From contig CAYOUV010000001.1 in NCBI GenBank assembly GCA_964407265.1, positions 62,001-126,000 of the forward strand: 64,000 nt of DNA, given 5' to 3'. This document shows, piece after piece, positions 14,914 to 23,263 of this stretch (position 1 is the first letter of the stretch; each line of letters begins with the position of its first letter). The translations under genes were made by a program, and so were the position numbers. The DNA is from CAYOUV01 sp964407265. Lineage in GTDB: Bacteria > Chloroflexota > Anaerolineae > Anaerolineales > Villigracilaceae. The notes under the pieces are model-generated. The model was not told where the DNA came from and did no database searches. It saw only the letters and a list, made by a program, of their open reading frames with translations.

Positions 14914-17885
14914 ACCTTACACTGCAAATCAACGGCATCCCTCACGACATATCCGCTGCTCCCGGCGAGACGCTGCTCGCCACCTTGCGGGAATTGGGAT
15001 ATCACGGCGTTAAATTCGGTGACGAAGATGGCGAAACCGGTGCGGACACCGTTCTGCTGGACGGAAGACCGGTCAATGCTGGATTGATGCTGGCCGCCCA
15101 GGCCGAAGGTCACCAGATCGCCACCATTGAGGCGCTTGGCGAGCACCCCCAACAGGGCTGGAAGACAACTGAAGGCCTGCACCCACTGCAGAAGTCCTTC
15201 GTCGAGACAGGCGCCATCCAATGCGGTTACTGCACACCAGCCCAAATCCTGGCTGCCAAGGCTTTGCTGGACCAGAATCCGAATCCCACCGAGGCCGAAG
15301 TCCGCCAGGCGCTTTCCGGCGTCCTGTGCCGCTGCACCGGTTACTTAAAACCGGTCCAGGCGGTGCTGCGCGCCGCTGCAGTCATGCGCGGGGAAGCGGT
15401 CGACCCGATCGAACTGGGCGGCATGCTCGACCTGGGCGGACCCACCCCATCTACGCCCGAGCCGCCCCTCGTAAGTGGTCCTTCCGGGACATTAACAGAA
15501 GTCCGCGTGGCCCCAAAAATCGTCACCGCCCCTGAAACGGACGGCTACCAAACCGTTGGTAAATCCGAACCAAAGGTGGACGCGGTCAAGCTGGTACAGG
15601 GCAAACCGGCTTTCACAGCCGACATCGAAAAGCGCGGCATGCTGGTGGCCAAAGTCCTGCACAGCCCTCTGGCACACGCCCGCATCAAGCAAATCGATGC
15701 CAGCAAAGCGCGCGCCCTGGACGGTGTGGCAGCCGTACTGACCTGGCAGGATATCCCGCGTGTGGTTTACTCGACTGCCGGACAGTCGGACCCGATCCCC
15801 GGCCCGCTGGATACTTTCTCGCTGGACAACAAAGTACGCTTTGTCGGCGACCGCGTGGCCTTTGTGGCAGCCGAGACGGCTGAGATCGCCGAACAGGCGC
15901 TCAAATTGATCGAGGTGGAATATGAAGAACTGCCTGCGCTGTTCGATCCCGAGCAAGCCATGCAGCCGGATGCGCCGCGCCTGCACGACGAACCGGAATT
16001 CGTCAATTTCGCCGATTCGGACCCGACTCGCAACCTGGCAGCCGAGATCCGGATTGACATCGGCGACGTGGAAAAAGGCTTCGCTGAAGCCGACCAGATC
16101 TTCGAAGGCATATATGAAGTGCCGAAAGTGCAGCAGGCGCACATCGAGCCGCACGTGGTGGTCACATATTGGGATGAAGACGACCGGCTGGTGATCCGCA
16201 CCAGTACGCAGGTTCCCTTCCATGCGCGCCGCATGCTGGCCCCGGTCTTGAACCTGCCAATCAAGCGCATCCGCGTCATCAAACCGCGCGTCGGCGGCGG
16301 TTTTGGCGGCAAGCAGGAAGTCCTGATCGAGGACGTGGCCGCGCACCTGACCATCGCCACCAAACGACCGGTAATCTACGAGTACACGCGTGAAGAGGAA
16401 TTCATCGCCTCACGCTCGCGTCACCCGATGAAATTATGGATGAAGACCGGCGTCAAAAACGACGGCACCATGACCGCCAACCAGATGCGCGTCCTGACGG
16501 ATACCGGTGCTTACGGCTGTCACGCCCTGACCGTGACCGGCAATACCGGCCATAAGGCCATGGCCCTGTATGTCGGCGAGGGAGCATATCGCCAGGCACC
16601 CAATATCCGCTTCTACGCAGACATTGTCTATACCAACCATCCACCAGCCGGCGCTTATCGTGGGTATGGTGTCCCGCAAGGCTACTGGCCGGTCGAACGC
16701 CACATGGAGAAGATCGCCCGCGCCCTGAAACTGGACCCACTCGAATTCCGCCTGATGAACGCCATCCGTCCCGGTGAGCTACACCCCTTCAGCACCGCCT
16801 GGAGCGAGGGCCGCGAGCCGCGCCCTGAGATAATTTACACCGTCGGGTTGGAGGAATGCGTCCGCCAGGCGAAGGCTGCCATTGGCTGGGACCAGAAATA
16901 CGGCGACCCTACCTGGCACGAACTTGGCCCACATCAACGCAAGGGCATCGGAGTGGCCATGGTCATGCAGGGCACAGCCATCCCCTACCTGGATATGGGC
17001 GGCGCCTCGATAAAAATGAACGACGATGGCTCCTTCAACCTGCTGATCGGCGCCACCGACCTGGGCACCGGCTCGGACACCGTGCTGGCCCAGATGGCGG
17101 CCGAAGTGTTGGGTGTGCCGCTGGAAGACATCCTTTGCTACTCTTCCGACACCGATTTCACACCTTTCGACAAGGGCGCCTACGCCTCATCCACCACCTA
17201 CATTTCGGGCGCGGCGACGGTCAAGGCCGCCGAGCAGGTGGCCGAACGGATCAAGATCCGCGCCGCTAAAATGCTGGGCGAGGGGGTTAAACCGGAGCAG
17301 ATCACATTGAGGGATCGCCGGGCTTCCGCGCCAGATGGTCGTTCGGTCACACTGGCTGAGGTAGCACTGGATGCGCTGCACCATGACGACCAGGAACAGA
17401 TCATGGCAGTCGGTTCGTATATGTCGCCAGTCTCCCCGCCTCCCTTTGGGGCCCAATTCGCCGAAGTGACCGTCGATACCGAGACCGGACAGGTTACCGT
17501 CGATAAGCTGGTCATGGCGGTCGACTCAGGCGTGATCGTCAACCCGCTGACAGCTTCCGGACAGATCGAGGGCGGCATGACCCAGGCGCTCGGTTACGCC
17601 GTCTGCGAAGAAATGCGCTACCATCCGGACGGCTCGGCCATCGAACGCGATTTCACCAACTACCATATCTTCCGGGCGGATGAAATGCCGGAACTGACCA
17701 CCATCTTTGTGGAGACCTTCGAGCCCAGTCACCCATTCGGCGTCAAAGCCGTGGCTGAGATTCCAATGGACGGGGTCGCGCCGGCAGTCGGCAACGCTGT
17801 ACTGGATGCGGTCGGGGTCAATATCGACGACAATCCGGTCACCCCGGAAAAGGTTTGGAAAGAACTGAAGCGCAAAAAAGCATAA
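14910..17885 (+). CDS. XdhD-like fused Fe-S/molybdopterin hydroxylase
   Basis: The 991-residue protein fuses a ferredoxin-like N-terminus to the molybdopterin domains of the xanthine dehydrogenase family, as in E. coli XdhD and selenium-linked xanthine dehydrogenases. The second [2Fe-2S] site is intact (C105, C108, C140, C142). The usual plant-type cluster is not: its four cysteines read Asp38, Thr43, Asp46 and Gly58. Mo-domain motifs are GGGFGGKQ (about 463), AYRGYG (about 581) and GVKAVAE near 950, carrying the conserved catalytic Glu. It probably hydroxylates a purine or related heterocycle. A longer frame from 14736 overlaps the upstream gene; the ATGA overlap at 14910 and a GGAG site fix the start. 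FAD subunit and XdhC homologues lie nearby. Confidence 0.85.
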   Translation: MNLTLQINGIPHDISAAPGETLLATLRELGYHGVKFGDEDGETGADTVLLDGRPVNAGLMLAAQAEGHQIATIEALGEHPQQGWKTTEGLHPLQKSFVETGAIQCGYCTPAQILAAKALLDQNPNPTEAEVRQALSGVLCRCTGYLKPVQAVLRAAAVMRGEAVDPIELGGMLDLGGPTPSTPEPPLVSGPSGTLTEVRVAPKIVTAPETDGYQTVGKSEPKVDAVKLVQGKPAFTADIEKRGMLVAKVLHSPLAHARIKQIDASKARALDGVAAVLTWQDIPRVVYSTAGQSDPIPGPLDTFSLDNKVRFVGDRVAFVAAETAEIAEQALKLIEVEYEELPALFDPEQAMQPDAPRLHDEPEFVNFADSDPTRNLAAEIRIDIGDVEKGFAEADQIFEGIYEVPKVQQAHIEPHVVVTYWDEDDRLVIRTSTQVPFHARRMLAPVLNLPIKRIRVIKPRVGGGFGGKQEVLIEDVAAHLTIATKRPVIYEYTREEEFIASRSRHPMKLWMKTGVKNDGTMTANQMRVLTDTGAYGCHALTVTGNTGHKAMALYVGEGAYRQAPNIRFYADIVYTNHPPAGAYRGYGVPQGYWPVERHMEKIARALKLDPLEFRLMNAIRPGELHPFSTAWSEGREPRPEIIYTVGLEECVRQAKAAIGWDQKYGDPTWHELGPHQRKGIGVAMVMQGTAIPYLDMGGASIKMNDDGSFNLLIGATDLGTGSDTVLAQMAAEVLGVPLEDILCYSSDTDFTPFDKGAYASSTTYISGAATVKAAEQVAERIKIRAAKMLGEGVKPEQITLRDRRASAPDGRSVTLAEVALDALHHDDQEQIMAVGSYMSPVSPPPFGAQFAEVTVDTETGQVTVDKLVMAVDSGVIVNPLTASGQIEGGMTQALGYAVCEEMRYHPDGSAIERDFTNYHIFRADEMPELTTIFVETFEPSHPFGVKAVAEIPMDGVAPAVGNAVLDAVGVNIDDNPVTPEKVWKELKRKKA

Positions 17886-17904
17886 AGGAAGCGGTAATTG
17901 CGAA

Positions 17905-18804
17905 ATGGAATTCATCAGTAACTGGCTTCAGGCATATCTAGGGATTGACCAGACGGCGCAACAAAAACTGCTTGTCTCGCTTTTTATCATAGCAGCTTTT
18001 TGGCTGATCCACCGTGTCCTGCATGCCAGCGTAACCCATCGCATTATCGACCTTGAACGACGCTATCAGTGGCAAAAAGCCTTAGGCTATACCTTCTCGA
18101 TCCTTGGGGTACTCGCGGTCGGTTTGGTATGGATCGAAGGAGTGCAATATGCGACCACATACCTGGGTCTCCTATCTGCAGGTCTTGCCATCGCCTTGAA
18201 AGATCCGATTACCAATATCGTCGCCTGGATCTTCATTCTTTGGCGAAAACCCTTTGAGGTCGGGGATCGTATCGAGATCGGGCCTTATGCCGGTGATGTC
18301 GTCGACCAGCGCATTTTTCAGTTCTCGATGATGGAAATCGGCAACTGGGTCGAATCGGATCAATCGACTGGGCGCGTCCTCCATATACCCAATGGCCTGA
18401 TTTTCACCAACGGCGTTGCTAACTACACGCATGGCCCTAAATATATTTGGAATGAAATCCCAGTGCTGGTCACTTTTGAAAGCGACTGGGAAAAAGCCAA
18501 GCGTGTCTTACAGGAGATTGCGGATTCACACGACATTTCGCAGAACGAGGACGCTGCCAGGGAATTCGAAACAGCAACGCGCAAGTTCCTGCTCAAGTAT
18601 GATAAGCTTACTCCCATTGTTTATACTAATGTATTGGACTCGGGCGTATTGCTGACGATCCGTTATCTGTGCAAACCACGCCAACGCCGAGGCACAACGC
18701 AAGCTATCTGGGAAGATATTCTGCGCGCCTTTTCCAATCATGCGGATATCGACCTGGCTTACCCAACCACGCGTTTTTATACGCTCGAGAAATCAGCGAG
18801 GTAA
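17905..18804 (+). CDS. MscS-family mechanosensitive channel
   Basis: The 299-residue inner-membrane protein has about three N-terminal membrane helices (residues 22-40, 62-80, 85-105). The pore-helix stretch GLLSAGLAIALKDPITNIVAW near residues 91-111 shows the Ala/Gly pattern of MscS. A beta domain follows (RKPFEVGDRIEIG) with IPNGLIFTNGVANY, the conserved PN motif of the family. It gates ions during osmotic shock. It begins 20 bases after the Mo hydroxylase and ends two bases before the pyrophosphatase, so co-transcription is likely. Confidence 0.88.
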   Translation: MEFISNWLQAYLGIDQTAQQKLLVSLFIIAAFWLIHRVLHASVTHRIIDLERRYQWQKALGYTFSILGVLAVGLVWIEGVQYATTYLGLLSAGLAIALKDPITNIVAWIFILWRKPFEVGDRIEIGPYAGDVVDQRIFQFSMMEIGNWVESDQSTGRVLHIPNGLIFTNGVANYTHGPKYIWNEIPVLVTFESDWEKAKRVLQEIADSHDISQNEDAAREFETATRKFLLKYDKLTPIVYTNVLDSGVLLTIRYLCKPRQRRGTTQAIWEDILRAFSNHADIDLAYPTTRFYTLEKSAR

Positions 18805-18806
18805 AT

Positions 18807-20150
18807 ATGGAGCGTATTTTCGTCATAGGACATGTAAACCCTGATACGGATTCAATCGCGGCTGCCATGGGTTACGCCTGGCTGCTACGCGAACGGGATG
18901 GGCTGGATGCCATCGCGGCTCGTGCCGGCGCAACCAATCCCCAGACATCCTGGGTCCTGAAACGCCTCGAATTGGAAGCGCCGATGATATTAAACGACGC
19001 CTCGCCGCGCTTTGAAGCCGTCACCCGACGGCTGGATACGGCCACCCCGGATGCTCCCCTGCGCGACGGCTGGGCAATCGCTTCCCGCACCTGGGGCGTG
19101 GCGCCGGTTGTCAACGAAGACGGCTCGCCATTCGGCCTGATCACCGGCACCAGTTTGTTCAATTATCTCGGGCAGACTGTTGGCCCACATCCCAATCGCC
19201 AGGAAATGCGCATTGCTGAAATCCTTGAAATACCATGCAGCGAAGTCTGCAATATCGATGTACCCAAGTTCCAGTCCCATGCACGCATTCGCGATTCGCT
19301 CAACCGGGTCTTACGCGAGGAAGGCGATGACTTCTGGGTGGTTGATGATACCGGTCAGTACATTGGAGTTTGCCGCCAACGCGACTTATTGAACCCGCCG
19401 CGGCTCAACATCATCCTGGTCGATCACAACGAACCGCGCCAGGCGCTGGCCAATCTGGAAGACGCCGAGCTGCTCGAAATTCTCGACCACCACCGCTTAG
19501 GTAACCCGTCGACGCATGTGCCGATCAAATTCACGGTCGATATCGTCGGCAGCACCAGCACTCTGGTCTCCGAGCAGATCGAGGAAGCCGGCCTGTCCGC
19601 GCCACCGCAGATTGCCGGAATGCTGCTTTCCGGCCTGGTCGCTGATACCCTGATCCTGACCTCACCCACCACCACCGAACGGGACAAGAAGGCTGCCGAT
19701 AGGTTAGGGCGCTGGGCCTTCGTCAAGGGAGGTGCGCTGGCGGGTGAGACGATCAAAGCGTATGGCAAGCAGGTTCTCAGCGCCGGCGCTGGACTCTCGT
19801 CGCGCAAGCCGGAAGAGATCGTCAGCACCGACCTGAAGGTATACGAATCCGGTGGTTACCGTTTTGCCATCGCCCAGGCCGAGGTGACCGACCTGTTGCA
19901 ACTCACCGACCACCTGGACGAGCTCAACAAAGCCCTTGAGGGAATACGCGAACAGCGCGCCTTCGATTTTGCCATGCTGATGGTCACGGATGTGGTGCGC
20001 GGCTCAAGTCGTTTCCTGGTCACCAACGAACCGCCCGAATTGAACGACCTGCCTTATCCCAGGCAAAATGACGGCACGCGCCTGGCCGAAGGGGTGGTTT
20101 CGCGCAAGAAACAATTGCTGCCCGTGGTTCTGGGTTTACTGGAGCGATAA
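18807..20150 (+). CDS. ppaC: Manganese-dependent inorganic pyrophosphatase with CBS domains
   Basis: The 447-residue family II pyrophosphatase begins VIGHVNPDTDSI, the DHH-type metal site (His9, Asp13, Asp15). A CBS-domain pair occupies roughly residues 65-200, placing it in the nucleotide-regulated CBS-PPase group. The second metal segment LVDHN and the LDHHRLGNP motif follow near 210-235, and the C-terminal DHHA2 domain ends with SRKKQLLP, the pyrophosphate-binding motif. A longer frame from 18669 lies inside the MscS gene; ATG 18807 matches the family start. It hydrolyses cytoplasmic pyrophosphate, usually under adenine-nucleotide control through the CBS domains. Confidence 0.93.
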   Translation: MERIFVIGHVNPDTDSIAAAMGYAWLLRERDGLDAIAARAGATNPQTSWVLKRLELEAPMILNDASPRFEAVTRRLDTATPDAPLRDGWAIASRTWGVAPVVNEDGSPFGLITGTSLFNYLGQTVGPHPNRQEMRIAEILEIPCSEVCNIDVPKFQSHARIRDSLNRVLREEGDDFWVVDDTGQYIGVCRQRDLLNPPRLNIILVDHNEPRQALANLEDAELLEILDHHRLGNPSTHVPIKFTVDIVGSTSTLVSEQIEEAGLSAPPQIAGMLLSGLVADTLILTSPTTTERDKKAADRLGRWAFVKGGALAGETIKAYGKQVLSAGAGLSSRKPEEIVSTDLKVYESGGYRFAIAQAEVTDLLQLTDHLDELNKALEGIREQRAFDFAMLMVTDVVRGSSRFLVTNEPPELNDLPYPRQNDGTRLAEGVVSRKKQLLPVVLGLLER

Positions 20151-20173
20151 GCGCACTCCGAGACCGAACAGGC

Positions 20174-21226
20174 ATGTCGAATCACAGCTGGAGTGGAAAT
20201 TCTGATCCGGGGGGACGCCCAGCTAAATCCCTGCGATTCAAGAAACGCCGGAATTTTCGCCTGCCCTGCAGCCTGCTGATCGTGGGGACGCTCGCACTGT
20301 TATTCTGGTTGGTCCCAACCCCAAACAATTCACTTGATATCTACCGGCTTCAAGGTTTGACCACCCTGACACCGGCTCCTACACCTACTGCCTCACCGCG
20401 TCCAACCAGCGCACATGGTGGGCGCATCCTTTTCACATGTACGCGTGGAGAATACAACCAGATTTGCATGATCAACGCCGACGGCACCGGCTACGAGCAA
20501 TTGATCGAAACCAACAGCAACGCCTATTACCCGACATATTCGCCCCAAGGCGATGTGATTGTATACGCGTCCAACCGCAATGGCAGCTTTGATCTTTACA
20601 TGCTCATCCCGGAGAACCGAAAACAATTCCAATTAACCGAGGGGATTGGCAACGCCTTCTCACCGGATTTCTCACCGGATGGACAGCAGATCATCTTCCT
20701 CAATCGCGCTGCTGACGGTCCGTCCTCACTGTGGATCATGCAGCGCATGGGAGAGAATCCGCACCTGCTTTATGCCGGCCCAAACACGATTGTCAGTGCT
20801 GCCTGGGCGCCTGACGGCAAAACGATCGCCTTCGCGATGTCAGTCGACCAGCCCAACGCTTACGAAATCTTCCTGCTCGATGCTCAAAATCCCAAATCAC
20901 CTCCTCGACGGATTTCCCAAGATTTGCAGGGGATCGGCGGCAGTATCAACTGGTCGCCGGATAGTAAGAATCTGGTCATCTATGCTGGCCTGCCAGGAGA
21001 TAAAAATATTTATCGCCTGGAAATCGCCAGCGGCCAGACCACCCAGCTGACAAATGGCGGAAACAACGCCGCCCCATCCTACTCACCGGATGGATTTTGG
21101 ATCGCATACAATTCCACGCGCAATGCTGACCAGGCGGATATCTATATCATGCGCTTCGACGGTCACAGCACGCGTCAGGTAACCCACGACCCGGAACCAG
21201 ATTGGCAACCTCGCTGGCAACCCTGA
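20174..21226 (+). CDS. Membrane-anchored TolB-like beta-propeller protein
   Basis: The 350-residue protein has a basic N-terminus, one membrane segment (about residues 33-52) and a Pro/Thr-rich linker (PTPTASPRPT) typical of Chloroflexota exported proteins. After it come repeated WD40-like PD40 blades, each with a YSPQG/FSPDG/WAPDG/WSPDS/YSPDG turn and I-Y/W strands: five or six blades of about 45 residues. Such propellers bind proteins or polysaccharides outside the cytoplasmic membrane. No Tol-Pal partners are near. The role is unknown. Confidence 0.8.
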   Translation: MSNHSWSGNSDPGGRPAKSLRFKKRRNFRLPCSLLIVGTLALLFWLVPTPNNSLDIYRLQGLTTLTPAPTPTASPRPTSAHGGRILFTCTRGEYNQICMINADGTGYEQLIETNSNAYYPTYSPQGDVIVYASNRNGSFDLYMLIPENRKQFQLTEGIGNAFSPDFSPDGQQIIFLNRAADGPSSLWIMQRMGENPHLLYAGPNTIVSAAWAPDGKTIAFAMSVDQPNAYEIFLLDAQNPKSPPRRISQDLQGIGGSINWSPDSKNLVIYAGLPGDKNIYRLEIASGQTTQLTNGGNNAAPSYSPDGFWIAYNSTRNADQADIYIMRFDGHSTRQVTHDPEPDWQPRWQP

Positions 21227-21259
21227 GGACTTTAATGTTTATCGGATAAAATGGGAAGC

Positions 21260-22051
21260 ATGAAATCCATTTATCAAGCACTCGCCGAACTCGAGCAAAA
21301 TCACGAATCCGCTGCGCTGTGTACGGTTGTATCCAGCCAGGGTTCCACGCCGCGCCATTCTACCAGCAAGATGCTGGTCTATCCCGATGGCAGCTTCATC
21401 GGCACGGTCGGCGGCGGGGACCTGGAAAATCGCGTCCGGAATGAAGCCGGGATGGTCCTGGCTGATGGCAAATCGCGCTTGCTGCACTATAATATGAGCG
21501 ATCCAGCGCGTGGCGATCCCGGTGTGTGCGGGGGACAAGTGGAGGTGTTTGTGGAACCGATCTTACCGCCCCCTTTACTTCTGGTGATTGGCAGCGGACA
21601 TGTTGGCAAAGCCGTGGCCCATCTGGCGAAATGGCTGAACTTCCGCGTGGCCGTCTCGGACGACCGGCCAGAATTCTGTACCCCTGAAGCCGTTCCTGAC
21701 GCAGATGCTTACTATCCAGTCCCGATGGCTAAATTACCGGATCAACTTAAAATTGACAACCAGACCTATATCGTGCTAACCACACGAGGTGTGACAACCG
21801 ACGTGCCCGGGCTGCCAGCGTTGCTCGAGTCTCAGGCTGCTTACATCGGCGTGATTGGTTCAAAACGCCGCTGGGCGACGACCGTCAAGGAGCTCGAAGC
21901 GCGCGGCATTCCCAAGGGACAGATCAAACGCGTCCATTCGCCGATCGGGCTGGAGCTGCAGGCGGAGACACCGGAGGAGATCGCTGTCAGCATCCTGGCC
22001 GAGATTATCATGTTTCACAACGGTGGGACCGGCAAACAGATGAAGGCCTAG
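21260..22051 (+). CDS. XdhC-family molybdenum hydroxylase maturation protein
   Basis: XdhC proteins bind the Mo cofactor, promote its sulfuration and insert it into xanthine dehydrogenase-type enzymes. This 263-residue protein (ATG 21260; an in-frame ATG at 21251 adds three residues) has the N-terminal SSQGSTPRH motif, the GTVGGGDLENRV loop and a C-terminal Rossmann domain with VIGSGHVGKAVAHLA, then IGSKRRWA and the HSPIGL motif. It is the natural partner of the XdhD-like enzyme at 14910-17885, although four genes separate them. A TAAAAT lies seven bases before ATG 21260, so a leaderless start is possible but weakly supported. Confidence 0.86.
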   Translation: MKSIYQALAELEQNHESAALCTVVSSQGSTPRHSTSKMLVYPDGSFIGTVGGGDLENRVRNEAGMVLADGKSRLLHYNMSDPARGDPGVCGGQVEVFVEPILPPPLLLVIGSGHVGKAVAHLAKWLNFRVAVSDDRPEFCTPEAVPDADAYYPVPMAKLPDQLKIDNQTYIVLTTRGVTTDVPGLPALLESQAAYIGVIGSKRRWATTVKELEARGIPKGQIKRVHSPIGLELQAETPEEIAVSILAEIIMFHNGGTGKQMKA

Positions 22052-22099
22052 CAACTAAATTGGAACCCGTACGTAGAATTAAAATAGAACAGCGATATC

Positions 22100-22128
22100 T
22101 TGTAGACTGTATCTTCCTCGGCTATAAT
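22100..22128 (+). promoter_or_regulatory. Putative sigma-70 promoter of the SPFH gene
   Basis: TTGTAG (22100-22105), a 17-base spacer and a perfect TATAAT (22123-22128) precede the gene at 22164 by 35 bases. The -10 is strong and the -35 weak. Confidence 0.45.
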
Positions 22129-22163
22129 GAAATCGCGATTAAATAGATAATAAGGAGAGTACC

Positions 22164-23207
22164 ATGGCCAGGATTTTTGACGTCATCGAATACCCGAACG
22201 AAATGGCGGACGAGATCGTCCACCGCTTCCCGGACGAAGGGATCGGTGATTATCGTATCGGCTCGCAGGTGATCGTACGTGAAGCCCAGTCCGCAGTGTT
22301 TTTCCGTGATGGGAACGCCCTGGACGTCTTCGGCCCCGGTCGCCACACGATTGCCACCGCTAACATCCCGCTCTTGATCGATTTTATTGGCAAAGCCTTC
22401 AACGACCGGACACCCTTCCCGGCGGAAGTCTACTTCGTCTCTCGCAAGGAATTCGCTAACCGCAAGTGGGGCACACCACAGCCTATCATCGTTCGCAACC
22501 CCGGCATGGGCCTGGGCGTAGCACTCCTGCAGGGCTTTGGCACCTATTCCTTCCAGATCAGCGACCCACAGCAGTTCGTCACGCAGATTGTCGGCACGCA
22601 GGGCGCTTACCGCATGGGTGAGATCGAGGAGCGCCTGCGCACGATGCTGCTCTCGAAACTCCAAGACCTCCTGGGCGAAACGGGTGCGAAGAACAGCGTC
22701 GTCGAGATGATTGGCCTGACCGAAGAACTCGGTGCGGGCGTACGCGCCAAGGCGCAGGATGACTTCGCAGCCATCGGTATGACCCTTAAATCGTTTTATA
22801 TCGGCAACTTGAAACCCTCCGATAAATCAGCTCAAGAACTGCGCGACATGGGTATGCTCGACATGGCAACCTACACCCAGCTCCAGGCAGCTGACGCTAT
22901 GCGCGACGCCGCCTCCAATCCCAGTGGCGGTGCTGGCCTGACAGCCGGTATTGGTGCCGGGATGGGCATTGGCAATTTGATGCAGCAGGCCACTTCGGGC
23001 GCGGTCGCCAGCCAGCAATCCGCAGCCGGTGGCGCAGCCGCCAACGATATGCCTGATGTGATGACCCCATCCGAGGCAGCCGCATTTTTGAAGGTCTCGG
23101 AAGAAGATGTGCTGGCTGCCATCAAGGATGGTGGATTACAGGCTAAAAAGCTCGGCAATGCATATCGCATCAGCAAAGAGTCTCTGGAAAAGTTCTTGAA
23201 TAGCTAA
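22164..23207 (+). CDS. SPFH-domain protein with C-terminal excisionase-type HTH
   Basis: The 347-residue protein has an SPFH/band 7-like N-terminal domain (about residues 15-215), close to the YdjI type. There is no transmembrane segment at the start. A Gly/Ala-rich linker (about 245-295) leads to a C-terminal domain of about 50 residues, TPSEAAAFLKVSEEDVLAAI with KLGNAYRISKESLEKFL, which is an excisionase/MerR-like helix-turn-helix. YdjI-type proteins more often end in a zinc ribbon, so the HTH is unusual. The SPFH part should oligomerise at membranes; the HTH may bind DNA or act as a protein adaptor. It is a single-gene unit with its own promoter and terminator. Confidence 0.78.
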   Translation: MARIFDVIEYPNEMADEIVHRFPDEGIGDYRIGSQVIVREAQSAVFFRDGNALDVFGPGRHTIATANIPLLIDFIGKAFNDRTPFPAEVYFVSRKEFANRKWGTPQPIIVRNPGMGLGVALLQGFGTYSFQISDPQQFVTQIVGTQGAYRMGEIEERLRTMLLSKLQDLLGETGAKNSVVEMIGLTEELGAGVRAKAQDDFAAIGMTLKSFYIGNLKPSDKSAQELRDMGMLDMATYTQLQAADAMRDAASNPSGGAGLTAGIGAGMGIGNLMQQATSGAVASQQSAAGGAAANDMPDVMTPSEAAAFLKVSEEDVLAAIKDGGLQAKKLGNAYRISKESLEKFLNS

Positions 23208-23216
23208 CCAGAATCC

Positions 23217-23251
23217 AGCAGAGCGAGTCGTTGACTCGCTCTGCTTTTTTT
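23217..23251 (+). terminator. Rho-independent terminator after the SPFH gene
   Basis: A perfect 13-bp stem (23217-23229 with 23233-23245) with a three-base loop is followed by seven T. It lies between convergent genes and ends transcription from the plus strand. Confidence 0.92.
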
Positions 23252-23263
23252 AATTAAGGGGGG

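Noticed and set aside
15492..16346. A 284-codon frame on the minus strand
   Set aside because: It lies wholly inside the XdhD-like gene, with no motifs or start signal.
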